Shown piece by piece: positions 1 to 8,918 of a stretch of 64,000 nt of DNA. The stretch is from Streptomyces lanatus (GTDB lineage Bacteria; Actinomycetota; Actinomycetes; Streptomycetales; Streptomycetaceae). Location: assembly GCF_014655715.1 (NCBI RefSeq), contig NZ_BNBM01000009.1, positions 186,001-250,000 of the forward strand, read 5' to 3'. Every line of letters begins with the position of its first letter. Position 1 is the stretch's first letter. The translations under genes and the position numbers were made by a program. The notes beneath the pieces were generated by a model. The model had not been told where the DNA came from. It ran no database searches and saw nothing but the letters and a program-made list of their open reading frames with translations.

Positions 1-1144
1 GGTCCATCGCCAGCTGGTCGAGGCGCTCGAAGGCCATCCCGCGCGCGGCGGTCGCCTCGACATCGAACTCCTCGAAGGCGGCACGGTCCGCGAGCAGCGC
101 CTTGAGGCCGTCCGCGGCCGTCGGCTGTGCCAGCTCGTCCAGACGCGAGGCACGCAGGGCCTCCTGGACCTCCGGGTCCGCGCGGAAGGCGGCCGAACGC
201 TCCTTCAGGATGAGGTAGTTGCGCATGCAGCCCGCAGCCGACGCCCACACGCCATCGAGGTCCTCGGTCCGCGGCGGCTTGAAGTCGAAGTGGCGGGGGC
301 CGGCGTAACCGGCGCTCTCCAGGAGGTCGACCAGCCAGAAGGCGGCACGCAGGTCGCCGGCGCCGAAGCGCAGGTCCTGGTCGTACTTGATGCCGGACTG
401 GCCGTTGAGGTCGATGTGGAAGAGCTTGCCCGCCCACAGCGCCTGCGCGATGCCGTGCGGGAAGTTGAGTCCGGCCATCTGCTCGTGGCCGACCTCGGGG
501 TTGACGCCGTACAGCTCGGGGCGCTCCAGGCGCTCGATGAACGCCAGGGCGTGGCCGACGGTGGGCAGCAGGATGTCGCCGCGGGGCTCGTTCGGCTTGG
601 GCTCGATCGCGAAGCGCAGGTCGTAGCCCTGGGAGATGACGTACTCGCCGAGGAGGTCGAAGGCCTCCTTCATACGGTCCAGGGCGGCACGCACGTCCTT
701 GGCGGCGCCGGACTCGGCGCCCTCGCGGCCGCCCCAGGCGACGTACGTCTTCGCGCCCAGCTCGGCCGCGAGGTCGATGTTGCGGATCGTCTTGCGCAGG
801 GCGTAGCGGCGGACGTCGCGGTCATTGGCCGTGAAGGCGCCGTCCTTGAAGACGGGGTGGGTGAAGAGGTTGGTCGTGGCCATCGGCACGGCCATGCCGG
901 TCGCGTCGAGAGCCTCGCGGAAGCGCTTGATGTGCGCCTCTCGCTCGGTGTCGGAGGACCCGAAGGGGATCAGGTCGTCGTCGTGGAAGGTGACGCCGTG
1001 GGCGCCGAGCTCGGCCAGGCGCTGCACCGTCTCGACCGGGTCGAGGGCTCGGCGGGTGGCGTCGCCGAAGGGGTCCCGTCCCTGCCAGCCGACGGTCCAC
1101 AGGCCGAAGGTGAACCTGTCATCGGGGGTGGGCTGGTAGCTCAT
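1..1144 (-). CDS. xylA: Xylose isomerase (3' end cut by window edge)
   Basis: Interconverts D-xylose and D-xylulose in the cytoplasm. The minus strand reads MSYQPTPDDRFTFGLWTVGW from an ATG at 1144, the standard start of Streptomyces XylA, with AAGGAG about 7 nt upstream. Visible motifs are the FHDDDLIPFG stretch carrying the catalytic His, the metal-binding EPKPNEPRGD segment, and FDFKPPR near the C-terminus. The frame is open for 381 codons up to the window edge and stops at LDQLAMD; family members are about 388 residues, so only about 7 residues and the stop are missing. It is divergent from xylB. Identification is secure. Confidence 0.97.
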   Translation of the reverse strand, partial: MSYQPTPDDRFTFGLWTVGWQGRDPFGDATRRALDPVETVQRLAELGAHGVTFHDDDLIPFGSSDTEREAHIKRFREALDATGMAVPMATTNLFTHPVFKDGAFTANDRDVRRYALRKTIRNIDLAAELGAKTYVAWGGREGAESGAAKDVRAALDRMKEAFDLLGEYVISQGYDLRFAIEPKPNEPRGDILLPTVGHALAFIERLERPELYGVNPEVGHEQMAGLNFPHGIAQALWAGKLFHIDLNGQSGIKYDQDLRFGAGDLRAAFWLVDLLESAGYAGPRHFDFKPPRTEDLDGVWASAAGCMRNYLILKERSAAFRADPEVQEALRASRLDELAQPTAADGLKALLADRAAFEEFDVEATAARGMAFERLDQLAMD

Positions 1145-1301
1145 GCCGCGGCTCCTTGCTCGGTACGACTATTTCGTCATGGCCGTTTACAAATTAGTAT
1201 GCGCTCGCACCTCTGGGAAGAGACAAGATGTGTTTGTCACCCGATGAACCCGTCCCCCGATGTCTTCGTCCCGCAGAGCCGCGGAAAAAAGGGAGAGCCC
1301 G
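1145..1301. promoter_or_regulatory. xylA-xylB divergent promoter region with candidate XylR operator
   Basis: This 157-bp region separates the divergent xylA and xylB starts and must hold both promoters. It contains an AT-rich patch around 1188-1200 and an inverted repeat GACAA-N7-TTGTC at 1222-1238. ROK-family XylR proteins usually bind inverted repeats in such regions, so the repeat is a candidate operator. Its arms are short, so this is tentative. Confidence 0.45.
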
Positions 1302-2747
1302 ATGTCAGCAGCCGAGGGTCCGCTCGTCGTCGGCGTGGACACGTCCACCCAGTCCACAAAAGCGCTGGTCGTCGACGCGTCGACCGGGCAGGTCGTCGCG
1401 AGCGGCCAGGCGTCGCACACGGTGTCCGCCGGGGCCGGCCGCGAGAGCGACCCCCGGCAGTGGTGGGACGCCCTGTGCGAGGCGCTGCGCCAGTGCGGCG
1501 ACGCCGCCCACGAGGCCGCCGCGGTGTCGATCGGCGGGCAGCAGCACGGCCTGGTCACGCTGGACGACCGGGGCGAGCCGGTACGCCCGGCACTGCTGTG
1601 GAACGACGTGCGCTCCGCGCCGCAGGCACGCCGTCTCACCGAGGAACTCGGCGGCGCGAAGTTCTGGGCCGAGCGCACCGGCTCCGTACCGGCCGCCTCC
1701 TTCACGGTCACGAAGTGGGCCTGGCTGGCCGAGAACGAGCCGGAGTCGGTCCGGGCCACCAAGGCCGTACGCCTCCCGCACGACTACCTCACCGAACGTC
1801 TCACGGGGCAGGGCACCACCGACCGCGGCGACGCCTCCGGTACGGGCTGGTGGGCGTCCGGCACGGAGTCGTACGACGACGAGATCCTCGCGCACGTGGG
1901 GCTCGACCCGGCGCTGCTGCCCCGTGTGGTCCGGCCCGGCGAGATCGCGGGCACCGTGCGCGACAGCCATGACCTGCCGTTCTCCAAGGGCACCCTCGTC
2001 GCGCCCGGCACCGGCGACAATGCCGCCGCCGCGCTGGGCCTCGGCGTACGTCCCGGCGCGCCCGTGCTGAGCCTCGGCACCTCGGGCACGGTGTACGCCG
2101 TGTCGAAGCGGCGCCCGGCCGATCCGACCGGCACGGTGGCGGGCTTCGCCGACGCGCACGGCGACTGGCTACCGCTGGCCTGCACCCTGAACTGCACGCT
2201 CGCCGTCGACCGTCTCGCGGCCCTCCTCGGCCTCGACCGCGAGGCCGTGGAACCCACGACCGGCCTCACCCTGCTGCCCTACCTGGACGGCGAACGCACG
2301 CCGAACCTGCCGAACGCCTCCGGGCTCCTGCACGGCCTGCGCCACGACACGACCGCGGGTCAGCTTCTTCAGGCCGCCTACGACGGCGCCGTCCACGCCC
2401 TGCTCGGCGCCCTGGATCTCGTCCTGGACGACGACGCGGACCGCTCGGCCCCGCTGCTGCTGATCGGCGGCGGCGCCCGGGGCACGGCCTGGCAGCAGAC
2501 CGTACGGCGGTTGTCAGGACGCCCGGTGCAGGTTCCCGAGGCGAAGGAACTGGTCGCGCTCGGCGCCGCCGCCCAGGCCGCCGGCCTGCTGACCGGCGAG
2601 GATCCGGCCGCGGTCGCCCGGCGCTGGAACACCGCGCGCGGGCCGGTGCTCGACGCCGTGGAACGGGACGAGGAGACGCTGACCAGGATCAGCGGGGTAC
2701 TCTCCGACGCGGCCCCGCTGCTGGAGCGGGCCCCCGAGGCGCACTGA
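1302..2747 (+). CDS. xylB: Xylulokinase
   Basis: ATP-dependent phosphorylation of D-xylulose to D-xylulose-5-phosphate, the step after XylA; cytoplasmic. The 481-residue product is a full-length FGGY carbohydrate kinase. The N-terminal ATP/sugar fold starts VVGVDTSTQSTKALVVD, and the GTGDNAAAALG motif places the likely catalytic base at Asp239 (Asp233 in the E. coli enzyme). The C-terminal domain has LLIGGGARGTAWQQ. The ATG at 1302 is chosen over one at 1260 because GGGAG precedes it and family alignment starts there. It lies 14 bp upstream of xylR. Confidence 0.95.
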   Translation: MSAAEGPLVVGVDTSTQSTKALVVDASTGQVVASGQASHTVSAGAGRESDPRQWWDALCEALRQCGDAAHEAAAVSIGGQQHGLVTLDDRGEPVRPALLWNDVRSAPQARRLTEELGGAKFWAERTGSVPAASFTVTKWAWLAENEPESVRATKAVRLPHDYLTERLTGQGTTDRGDASGTGWWASGTESYDDEILAHVGLDPALLPRVVRPGEIAGTVRDSHDLPFSKGTLVAPGTGDNAAAALGLGVRPGAPVLSLGTSGTVYAVSKRRPADPTGTVAGFADAHGDWLPLACTLNCTLAVDRLAALLGLDREAVEPTTGLTLLPYLDGERTPNLPNASGLLHGLRHDTTAGQLLQAAYDGAVHALLGALDLVLDDDADRSAPLLLIGGGARGTAWQQTVRRLSGRPVQVPEAKELVALGAAAQAAGLLTGEDPAAVARRWNTARGPVLDAVERDEETLTRISGVLSDAAPLLERAPEAH

Positions 2748-2761
2748 GGACTGACGGAGGA

Positions 2762-3970
2762 ATGACCGCACCGCTGCACGAGGCCCACCCGACCGGCGCC
2801 GGGCGGGCGCTGCCCAACACCCAGCAGGGCATGCGGCGCCGCAATCTCGCCCGGGTGATGCACACCGTCAGCGCCGAGGGGCCGCTCTCCCGTGCCGCCG
2901 TGGCCTCCCGTATCGGGCTGACGCGTGCGGCGGTGTCCACGCTGGTCGACGAGCTGATCCGCTCGGGGCTGCTGGAGGAGCTGGGTCCTGAGCGGCCCGG
3001 CCGGGTCGGCCGCCCCGGGTCGGCACTCGCCGTCAGCGGGCGCGGTCCGGCCGGGATAGGCGCGGAGATCGGCGTCGACCATCTCGCGGTGTGCGCCGTC
3101 GATCTGCGCGGCGAGGTGCGGTCCCGGGCGATACGGCACGGCGCGAACCGGGGCCGGGCGCCCGAGCCGGTCGTCGCGGAACTCCACCAGCTGGTACGCC
3201 GGGTCGTCGCCGAGGCCGAAAGCGAGGGGCTGTGGCCCGCCGGACTCGCGGTCGCCGTCCCGGGTCTGGTGGCGCGCGACGCCCGCACCGTCGTCCGCGC
3301 CCCCAACCTCGACTGGCGCGACACCGACCTGGCCGATCTGCTCCCCACGGACTTCTCCCTGACCGTGGGAAACGAGGCCGACTTCGGCGCCCTCGCCGAA
3401 CTCTGGCTCGGCCACGGCACCCCACGTGACTTCCTGCATGTGTCGGCGGAGATCGGCATCGGTGCGGCGGTGGTGGTGGACGGGGGGCTGCTGCGTGGAA
3501 CGCGCGGTTTCGCGGGCGAGTTGGGCCATGTGCCCGTCCAGCCGGACGGGCCGGAGTGCCCTTGCGGGGGACGTGGGTGTCTGGAGCAGTACGCCGGTGA
3601 GGAGGCGGTGTTGCGTGCGGCCGGGCTGGAGCCCGGGGAGGATCGTGTCGGGCTGCTCGCCGGACGCGCCGCCGACGGTGACGAGGCCGTACGGCGGGCT
3701 CTGCGGGACGCGGGAACGGCCTTCGGCATCGCGCTGACGGGCGCGGTCAATCTGCTGGACCCCGAGAGTGTGGTCCTGGGCGGTGCGCTGGCCGGACTCG
3801 CACCCTGGCTGCTGCCGTCGTTGGAGGCCGAACTGGACCGGCGCACCGCCGGTCCCGCCTGCCCGGTGTCCGTGTCGCGGCTGGGCCCCGAGGGGCCGTT
3901 GCTGGGGGCCGCGCACTCCGTCGTGCGAGCTGTGCTGGACGATCCGGTGGCGGTCGCGGAACGGGCCTGA
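2762..3970 (+). CDS. xylR: ROK-family xylose repressor
   Basis: DNA-binding regulator expected to repress xylA and xylB until xylose is present. The 402-residue protein has an N-terminal winged helix-turn-helix at about residues 28-65 (SRAAVASRIGLTRAAVSTLVDELIRSGLL) followed by a ROK sugar-kinase-like fold. The ROK zinc motif C-P-C-G-G-R-G-C-L-E starts near residue 266. The ATG follows GGAGG by 4 nt and lies 14 bp after xylB, implying co-transcription. Assignment as XylR rests on the neighbours; the ROK family itself is certain. Confidence 0.9.
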   Translation: MTAPLHEAHPTGAGRALPNTQQGMRRRNLARVMHTVSAEGPLSRAAVASRIGLTRAAVSTLVDELIRSGLLEELGPERPGRVGRPGSALAVSGRGPAGIGAEIGVDHLAVCAVDLRGEVRSRAIRHGANRGRAPEPVVAELHQLVRRVVAEAESEGLWPAGLAVAVPGLVARDARTVVRAPNLDWRDTDLADLLPTDFSLTVGNEADFGALAELWLGHGTPRDFLHVSAEIGIGAAVVVDGGLLRGTRGFAGELGHVPVQPDGPECPCGGRGCLEQYAGEEAVLRAAGLEPGEDRVGLLAGRAADGDEAVRRALRDAGTAFGIALTGAVNLLDPESVVLGGALAGLAPWLLPSLEAELDRRTAGPACPVSVSRLGPEGPLLGAAHSVVRAVLDDPVAVAERA

Positions 3971-3973
3971 TCG

Positions 3974-4030
3974 CAGGCCGAGTTCACGTGACCATCGGCT
4001 GACTTTCCACCTGTTCTCAGGCCGAGTTCA
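3974..4030. repeat. Short direct repeat upstream of permease
   Basis: CAGGCCGAGTTCA occurs at 3974-3986 and again at 4018-4030, 44 bp apart, in the gap between xylR and the permease. The spacing is about four helical turns, which would suit paired binding of a regulator of the permease-acetamidase operon. No known operator matches it, so function is unassigned. Confidence 0.5.
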
Positions 4031-4189
4031 GTCGTGTGGGTGAGCGAGTTATCCACAATCACGCGGCTGTCCACGGAATCCCTGCGCGTTCTTCTGCCCA
4101 ACCTGCCAGCGACGTACCGTGATTCACGCGAGGCGCAGCCGTCATGGGAAAGGCGGCGCGGACGCATCGGCGTGAACGAGGGGATTCAC

Positions 4190-5698
4190 ATGTCGGGGGA
4201 AACTGCGAGGGAATCGGCCGGGCCCGCGGCCACGGGGCTGCGGCGCGACGCGATCGGGTTGCGTGAGGTCCTGTTCCAGAGCATCACGGCCATGGCTCCG
4301 GCCGCCGCGGTCGCGGCGTCCATTCCGTCGGGCGCGGCGTTCGCGGGCGGAAGTCTGCCGCTGTCGGTACTGATCGCGCTGGTGGCGTGTCTGTTCACGG
4401 CGTCGTGCGTCGCCGAGCTGGCGAGGGAGTTGCCGGCCGCGGGGTCGATGTCGACGTATGTGGCTCAGGGGCTGCATCCCGCCGTCGGATTCCTCGTCGG
4501 CTGGGGCTATGTGTTCGTCGAATCGCTGGTTCCGCCCCTGCTGCTGCTCCAGTTGGGCTTCACCACCGCGGGCACGCTGCACCAGGAGTGGGCGTCATAT
4601 CCGGCGGACCTGTGGTGGCCGTGGGCACTGGCGGGCGCCGCGGTCATAGCGCTCTCCGGGTATCTGGGGGTGCGTGCCTCGGCCCGGTTCGGCACGGTCC
4701 TCGGTGTATTCGAGGTGCTTGTCCTTCTGGTGTTCGCCATCTGGCTGATCGGTAGGGCGGGCGGGGACAACACGCTGTCCGTGTTCGGGACGTCGCACAC
4801 CGCCGAGGGCTATGAAGGGCTCTCCGGGGTGTTCGCCGGGTCGGTCTACACCGTGCTCGCCTTCGCCGGATTCGAGGCTGCGGCGCCGCTGGCCGAGGAG
4901 ACACGGAACCCGCGCCGGACCATGCACCGCGCGGTACTGGGTTCGGCTCTCGCCATTGGTCTGTTCTACGTGCTCACCACCTACGCCATGGCCGTGTACT
5001 ACGGGCCGGACCGCTTCGGGGAGTTCGGGGCCTCCGGTGCCGCGTCCTGGGAGGGTGTCGCCCGGGCGTCGTTCGGGCTGTTCTGGGTGCTGGTGTTCCT
5101 GGCCGTGGTCAACTCGGCCATCGCCAACGCCAACGCGTGTGCCACCGTCTCCACCCGGACCGCCTTCGCCCTCGCCCGCATCCGCGTCCTGCCCCGCTTC
5201 CTGGCGGTGCTGCACCCCAAGTACCGCTCGCCCGTAGCCGGTATCGCCGTACAGACCGTCATCGCGGTCGGGGCCGTGCTGGGGCTGGGCTTCGCCTACG
5301 ACCCGGTGACGGCGTTCCTGCTGCTGGCCACGGTGATCGTCACGGTCGTGATCGGCGTGTACATCGTCGTGAACCTGGCCTGTGCCGGCTACTTCCTGCG
5401 CCGCAGGCGCGAGGCGCTCAAGCCGGTGCGCCATCTGCTCCTGCCCCTCCTGGGCATCATCGCGTTCGTGCCCGCCCTGCTGACGGCAGCGGGACTGCCC
5501 GTCTTCGACTTCGTCTCCGAGCTGAGCGCGCCCGTGTCGTACGCGGGATCGGTGGTCGGGGTGTGGATGGCGACCGGGGTCGTGGTGCTGGTCGTGCTGA
5601 TGCGGCGCCACCCCGAGCGCATAGCCGACACCGCCCGTGTCCACCTCGACGACCCCTCCCCCACCAGCCCTACGCCGAACGGAGCTGTACAGCGATGA
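4190..5698 (+). CDS. APC-superfamily amino acid/amine permease
   Basis: Polytopic inner-membrane transporter, probably proton-coupled uptake of an amino acid, amine or amide. The 502-residue protein has the conserved first-helix region GLREVLFQSITAMAPAAAVAASIPSG, about 12 hydrophobic segments, and the APC signature GFEAAAPLAEETRNPRRTMHRAV. The ATG at 4190 is preferred because the upstream in-frame sequence from 4034 is not membrane-protein-like and GAGGGG lies just upstream. Its stop overlaps the acetamidase start (ATGA), so the two are translationally coupled; this suggests the transported substrate is hydrolysed by that enzyme. The substrate itself cannot be read from the sequence. Confidence 0.88.
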   Translation: MSGETARESAGPAATGLRRDAIGLREVLFQSITAMAPAAAVAASIPSGAAFAGGSLPLSVLIALVACLFTASCVAELARELPAAGSMSTYVAQGLHPAVGFLVGWGYVFVESLVPPLLLLQLGFTTAGTLHQEWASYPADLWWPWALAGAAVIALSGYLGVRASARFGTVLGVFEVLVLLVFAIWLIGRAGGDNTLSVFGTSHTAEGYEGLSGVFAGSVYTVLAFAGFEAAAPLAEETRNPRRTMHRAVLGSALAIGLFYVLTTYAMAVYYGPDRFGEFGASGAASWEGVARASFGLFWVLVFLAVVNSAIANANACATVSTRTAFALARIRVLPRFLAVLHPKYRSPVAGIAVQTVIAVGAVLGLGFAYDPVTAFLLLATVIVTVVIGVYIVVNLACAGYFLRRRREALKPVRHLLLPLLGIIAFVPALLTAAGLPVFDFVSELSAPVSYAGSVVGVWMATGVVVLVVLMRRHPERIADTARVHLDDPSPTSPTPNGAVQR

Positions 5699-6705
5699 GC
5701 GACCCCCGGATCCTCACGGTGCGACCCGAGCCGGGCGAATACGCCTGGACGTTCGGCGGCGCACCGCCCGTGGCGCGCATCGCGCCCGGTACGGTCCTCG
5801 ATCTCTACACGGAGGACTGCTTCGCCGGACGGGTTCGCTCGGAGAAGGACCTGGTGTCCGAAGTGTCCGAGTTCCCTTACCTCAACCCTCAGACGGGTCC
5901 CTTCCACATCGAGGGCGCTGAGCCGGGTGACACGGTCGCCGTGCACTTCGTGTCGATCGAACCGGCCCGGGACTGGGCCGCGTCGACCACGGTCCCGCTG
6001 TTCGGCGCGCTCACCTCGACGCACACCACGGCCACGCTGCAACCGCCCCTGCCGGAGACCGTCTGGATCTGGCAGTTGGACCGGACCCGCCGGACGGCGT
6101 TGTTCCGGGCCCACGACAGTGACATCGAGGTCGAGCTGCCCATGGACCCGATGCACGGCACCGTCGGGGTGGCCCCCGCCAATCTGGAGGTGCGCTCGGC
6201 CCTGGTGCCCGACGCGCACGGCGGCAACATGGACACACCGGAGATGCGGGCAGGTGTCACCTGCTACCTCGGCGTCAACGTCCAAGGCGCGCTGCTCAGC
6301 CTCGGCGACGGGCACGCCCGGCAGGGTGAGGGCGAGACCTGCGGGGTCGCGGTCGAGTGCGCGATGAACACCGTGGTGATCGTCGAGCTGCTCAAGGGGA
6401 TCGCCACGCCCTGGCCCCGTATCGAGTCGGACACGCACATCATCTCGACGGGCTCGGCCCGGCCGCTGGAGGACGCGTTCCGGATATCCCAGCTCGATCT
6501 GGTGCAGTGGCTGGTGCGCGACTACGGGTTCAGTGAGCTGGACGCGTACCAGTTCGCGACCCAGGCCGTCGAGTCGCCGCTGGCCAACGTGTGCGACACC
6601 AACTACACATGCGTCGCCAAGATCCGCAAACAGTGGCTGCCGGAGCGCGAAACGCACCGTGGCGTGCACGCACGACTGCGGGAGACGGCGGCGACGCTGC
6701 ACTGA
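5695..6705 (+). CDS. Acetamidase/formamidase family protein
   Basis: Predicted to hydrolyse a short-chain amide to ammonia and a carboxylate in the cytoplasm. The 336-residue product matches the FmdA/AmdA family: VRPEPGEYAWTFGG, GPFHIEGAEPGDTVAVHF, the GTVGVAPANLEVRS region, GGNMDTPEM and LGDGHARQGEGE, which carry the conserved metal-binding acidic and His residues. Length is close to the family norm. The ATG overlaps the permease stop by four bases. The usual partner of amidases is an amide channel, so an APC permease partner is slightly unusual. The precise substrate is unknown. Confidence 0.88.
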   Translation: MSDPRILTVRPEPGEYAWTFGGAPPVARIAPGTVLDLYTEDCFAGRVRSEKDLVSEVSEFPYLNPQTGPFHIEGAEPGDTVAVHFVSIEPARDWAASTTVPLFGALTSTHTTATLQPPLPETVWIWQLDRTRRTALFRAHDSDIEVELPMDPMHGTVGVAPANLEVRSALVPDAHGGNMDTPEMRAGVTCYLGVNVQGALLSLGDGHARQGEGETCGVAVECAMNTVVIVELLKGIATPWPRIESDTHIISTGSARPLEDAFRISQLDLVQWLVRDYGFSELDAYQFATQAVESPLANVCDTNYTCVAKIRKQWLPERETHRGVHARLRETAATLH

Positions 6706-6812
6706 GCGCACGCCGAACCTCCACACCGGCCTGCGGACGACGCCGGCACGGAGCCGACCTACAAGCCGGTCTCAAGCCGCGGCCGTCTCAACACCGAAAG
6801 GCACGCCTCCCG

Positions 6813-7412
6813 TTGGAACACGCACGACCCCGTCTCAGCCGACGGCGGATCCTCCAAGGCACCGCTCTCGCCGTCGTCCCGTACGCCCTGCTCCCCGAGC
6901 GGCCGACCGGAGCGCATGTTCCGGGCCCGGACTACGCGCTCGCCGAGTGGCAGCCCGCCAACGCCGCCAACTACACGGTGGCGAACCGCCCTACGTCCCA
7001 TCCCGTCGACCAGGTGATCATCCACGTGACACAGGCCACCTACCCCAACTCCGTCTTCGTCTTCAAGAACCCCAAGAAGCAGGTGTCCGCGCACTACGTC
7101 GTCCGGTCGGCGGACGGACACACCTCCCAGTGCGTTCGTGAGGCGGACATCGCCTGGCACGCCGGGGACTGGGACCACAACCTGCGCAGTATCGGCATAG
7201 AGCACGAGGGCTGGGTGGATGAGCCCTTCTACTTCACCGACGTCATGTACGAGACGTCGGCCCGGCTCACGGCGGCGATCTGCGCCAGGTACGGCATACC
7301 GAAGGACCGGGCGCACATCATCGGGCACTACGAGGTGCCGGGCACCGACCACACCGATCCCGGTCCGCACTGGGACTGGACGCGTTACATACGGTTGGTG
7401 AACGCCGTCTGA
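6813..7412 (+). CDS. Secreted N-acetylmuramoyl-L-alanine amidase (Amidase_2)
   Basis: Cleaves the bond between muramic acid and the peptide stem of peptidoglycan outside the cell. The 199-residue protein has a Tat-like N-terminus (LSRRRILQGTALAVVPYALL) followed by an Amidase_2 domain. Likely zinc ligands are His in QVIIHVTQ, His in HIIGHYEVPG and Asp/His in TDHTDPGPHWDW; YVVRSADG and IGIEHEG are also typical. The start is taken as TTG at 6813, 12 nt after AAAGG, because it sits just before the twin-arginine segment. An ATG at 6591 lies inside the preceding gene and gives an implausible N-terminus. Confidence 0.88.
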   Translation: MEHARPRLSRRRILQGTALAVVPYALLPERPTGAHVPGPDYALAEWQPANAANYTVANRPTSHPVDQVIIHVTQATYPNSVFVFKNPKKQVSAHYVVRSADGHTSQCVREADIAWHAGDWDHNLRSIGIEHEGWVDEPFYFTDVMYETSARLTAAICARYGIPKDRAHIIGHYEVPGTDHTDPGPHWDWTRYIRLVNAV

Positions 7413-7531
7413 GGGCTCGTACATCTGTGCAGGTGTGTCCGTCGTTCGGGTCGCCCCGTCGAAAAGGTTGTCCGCGCGCGTACCCGGAGTGACGATGTCC
7501 CCAGCCGCATCGCTTTCCGGGGAGGCCCGAA

Positions 7532-8797
7532 TTGACCGATCCGTGGGTGGCTCTGGAACCGGGGGCCGACCCCGCCGAGCGCGTACGGGTGCTGCGTCGT
7601 GCGCACGAGACGTTCACCGAAGGGGGCACCGTGCCGACGCCGGTGCGTGCCGTGGTGGCGGACTCGTGGCGGCGTTCCGCGCGGGCCGGTGTCGGTCCGG
7701 ACGGGACGGCGTGCGTGGAGCTGGCGGACGGTGACCTGGGCAGCTACCGCGCGGAGCATCCGCTGGCGCCGGTGATGCCGCTGTTCCGGGAGTTGCTGGG
7801 CACGTTCGCCTCGGACGGCGAGCATCTGCTCGCGGTGTGCGATGCGCACGGCAGGCTGCTGTGGGTCGAGGGCCATCCGACGACGCGGCGCCGGGCGGGA
7901 GGGATGAACTTCGTGCCGGGTGCGCGGTGGGCGGAGAGCGCGGTCGGGACGAATGCGCCGGGTACGGCGGTGGCGGTGGACCGGCCGGTGCAGGTGTTCG
8001 CGGCCGAGCACTTCATCCGCCGGGTGCAGCCGTGGACGTGTGCGGCGGCGCCGGTGCACGATCCCCGGACGGGGCGGGTGCTCGGCGCGGTGGACATCAC
8101 CGGTGGGGACGGGCTTGCGCATCCGCACAGCCTGGGGTTCGTGCAGGCGGTGGCGCGTGCCGCGGAGTCCCATCTGGCGCTGCTCACCCCGCAGACGCCC
8201 GCCGCCGACGTGCCCGAGCTGTCCGCACTGGGCCGCGACGAGGCACAGCTGGTCATCGGCGGCAGCCGGGTCCGGCTCAGCCGTCGGCACAGCGAGATCC
8301 TGGTGCTGCTGGCGCGTCACCCGGAGGGACTGACCGGCGACGAGTTGCTGTGCGCGCTGTACGAGGACGAGTCGGTGACTCCGGTGACCCTGCGGGCCGA
8401 ACTGGCGCGTCTGCGCAGGCTCCTCGGCCCCGGTCTGCTCGGCTCGCGGCCCTACCGGCTCACCGTGCCGGTCGAGTCGGACGTGGCGGTGGTCGAACGC
8501 CGGCTGGAGACGGGTGCGGTCACTGCGGCGGCCACGGCGTATGCGGGCCCGCTGCTGCCGGGCTCCCAGGCCCCGGCGGTCGTACGGCTCAGGCGTCTCC
8601 TCGCCGACGGGCTCCGCACGGCGCTGATCGCCCGTCGCGATCCCGATCTGCTGGCCGACTGGGCGCACGCGCCATGGGGTGAGGACGACCTCGACGTATG
8701 GCGCGCGCTCGCCACGGTGCGTCCCACGGCGGCGGTGCGGTCGCGGCTGGCGGCGCTGGAGTCCGAACTCGCGGCACCCCCTGCCCGAAAGCATTGA
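7532..8797 (+). CDS. GAF-domain transcriptional regulator
   Basis: Predicted DNA-binding activator or repressor of the adjacent aldehyde dehydrogenase. The 421-residue protein has an N-terminal sensor-like part (PVRAVVADSWRRSARAGV, as in AcoR-type regulators) with a GAF fold at about residues 75-215. After it comes a winged-helix segment at about 240-320 (RRHSEILVLLARHPEGLTGDELLCAL, then LRAELARLRRLLGP). There is no AAA+ sigma-54 domain. TTG at 7532 is the start because GGGGAGG lies 7-8 nt before it. The ald gene begins 121 bp downstream in the same direction, a common pairing in Streptomyces. Confidence 0.82.
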   Translation: MTDPWVALEPGADPAERVRVLRRAHETFTEGGTVPTPVRAVVADSWRRSARAGVGPDGTACVELADGDLGSYRAEHPLAPVMPLFRELLGTFASDGEHLLAVCDAHGRLLWVEGHPTTRRRAGGMNFVPGARWAESAVGTNAPGTAVAVDRPVQVFAAEHFIRRVQPWTCAAAPVHDPRTGRVLGAVDITGGDGLAHPHSLGFVQAVARAAESHLALLTPQTPAADVPELSALGRDEAQLVIGGSRVRLSRRHSEILVLLARHPEGLTGDELLCALYEDESVTPVTLRAELARLRRLLGPGLLGSRPYRLTVPVESDVAVVERRLETGAVTAAATAYAGPLLPGSQAPAVVRLRRLLADGLRTALIARRDPDLLADWAHAPWGEDDLDVWRALATVRPTAAVRSRLAALESELAAPPARKH

Positions 8798-8918
8798 TCG
8801 AGCGCCCGGCGCCCATGGAAGCCCCCACCCGCGCAACGTACTTGCAACCTCGCCGTCCCTAGCCTCGCGCCCACAGCTGCCCAACGGCGGGCAGCGCTTC
8901 TTCGGGAGGCAGAGCAGT

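Noticed and set aside
290..1972. A 560-codon open frame on the plus strand across xylA and xylB
   Set aside because: It is antisense to xylA and then out of frame with xylB; composition is that of a high-GC shadow frame and the true genes have clear family matches.
4049..4057. TTATCCACA, a perfect DnaA box; another at 12095-12103
   Set aside because: Single isolated boxes without clustering, AT-rich DNA or dnaA/dnaN neighbours; no sign of an origin.
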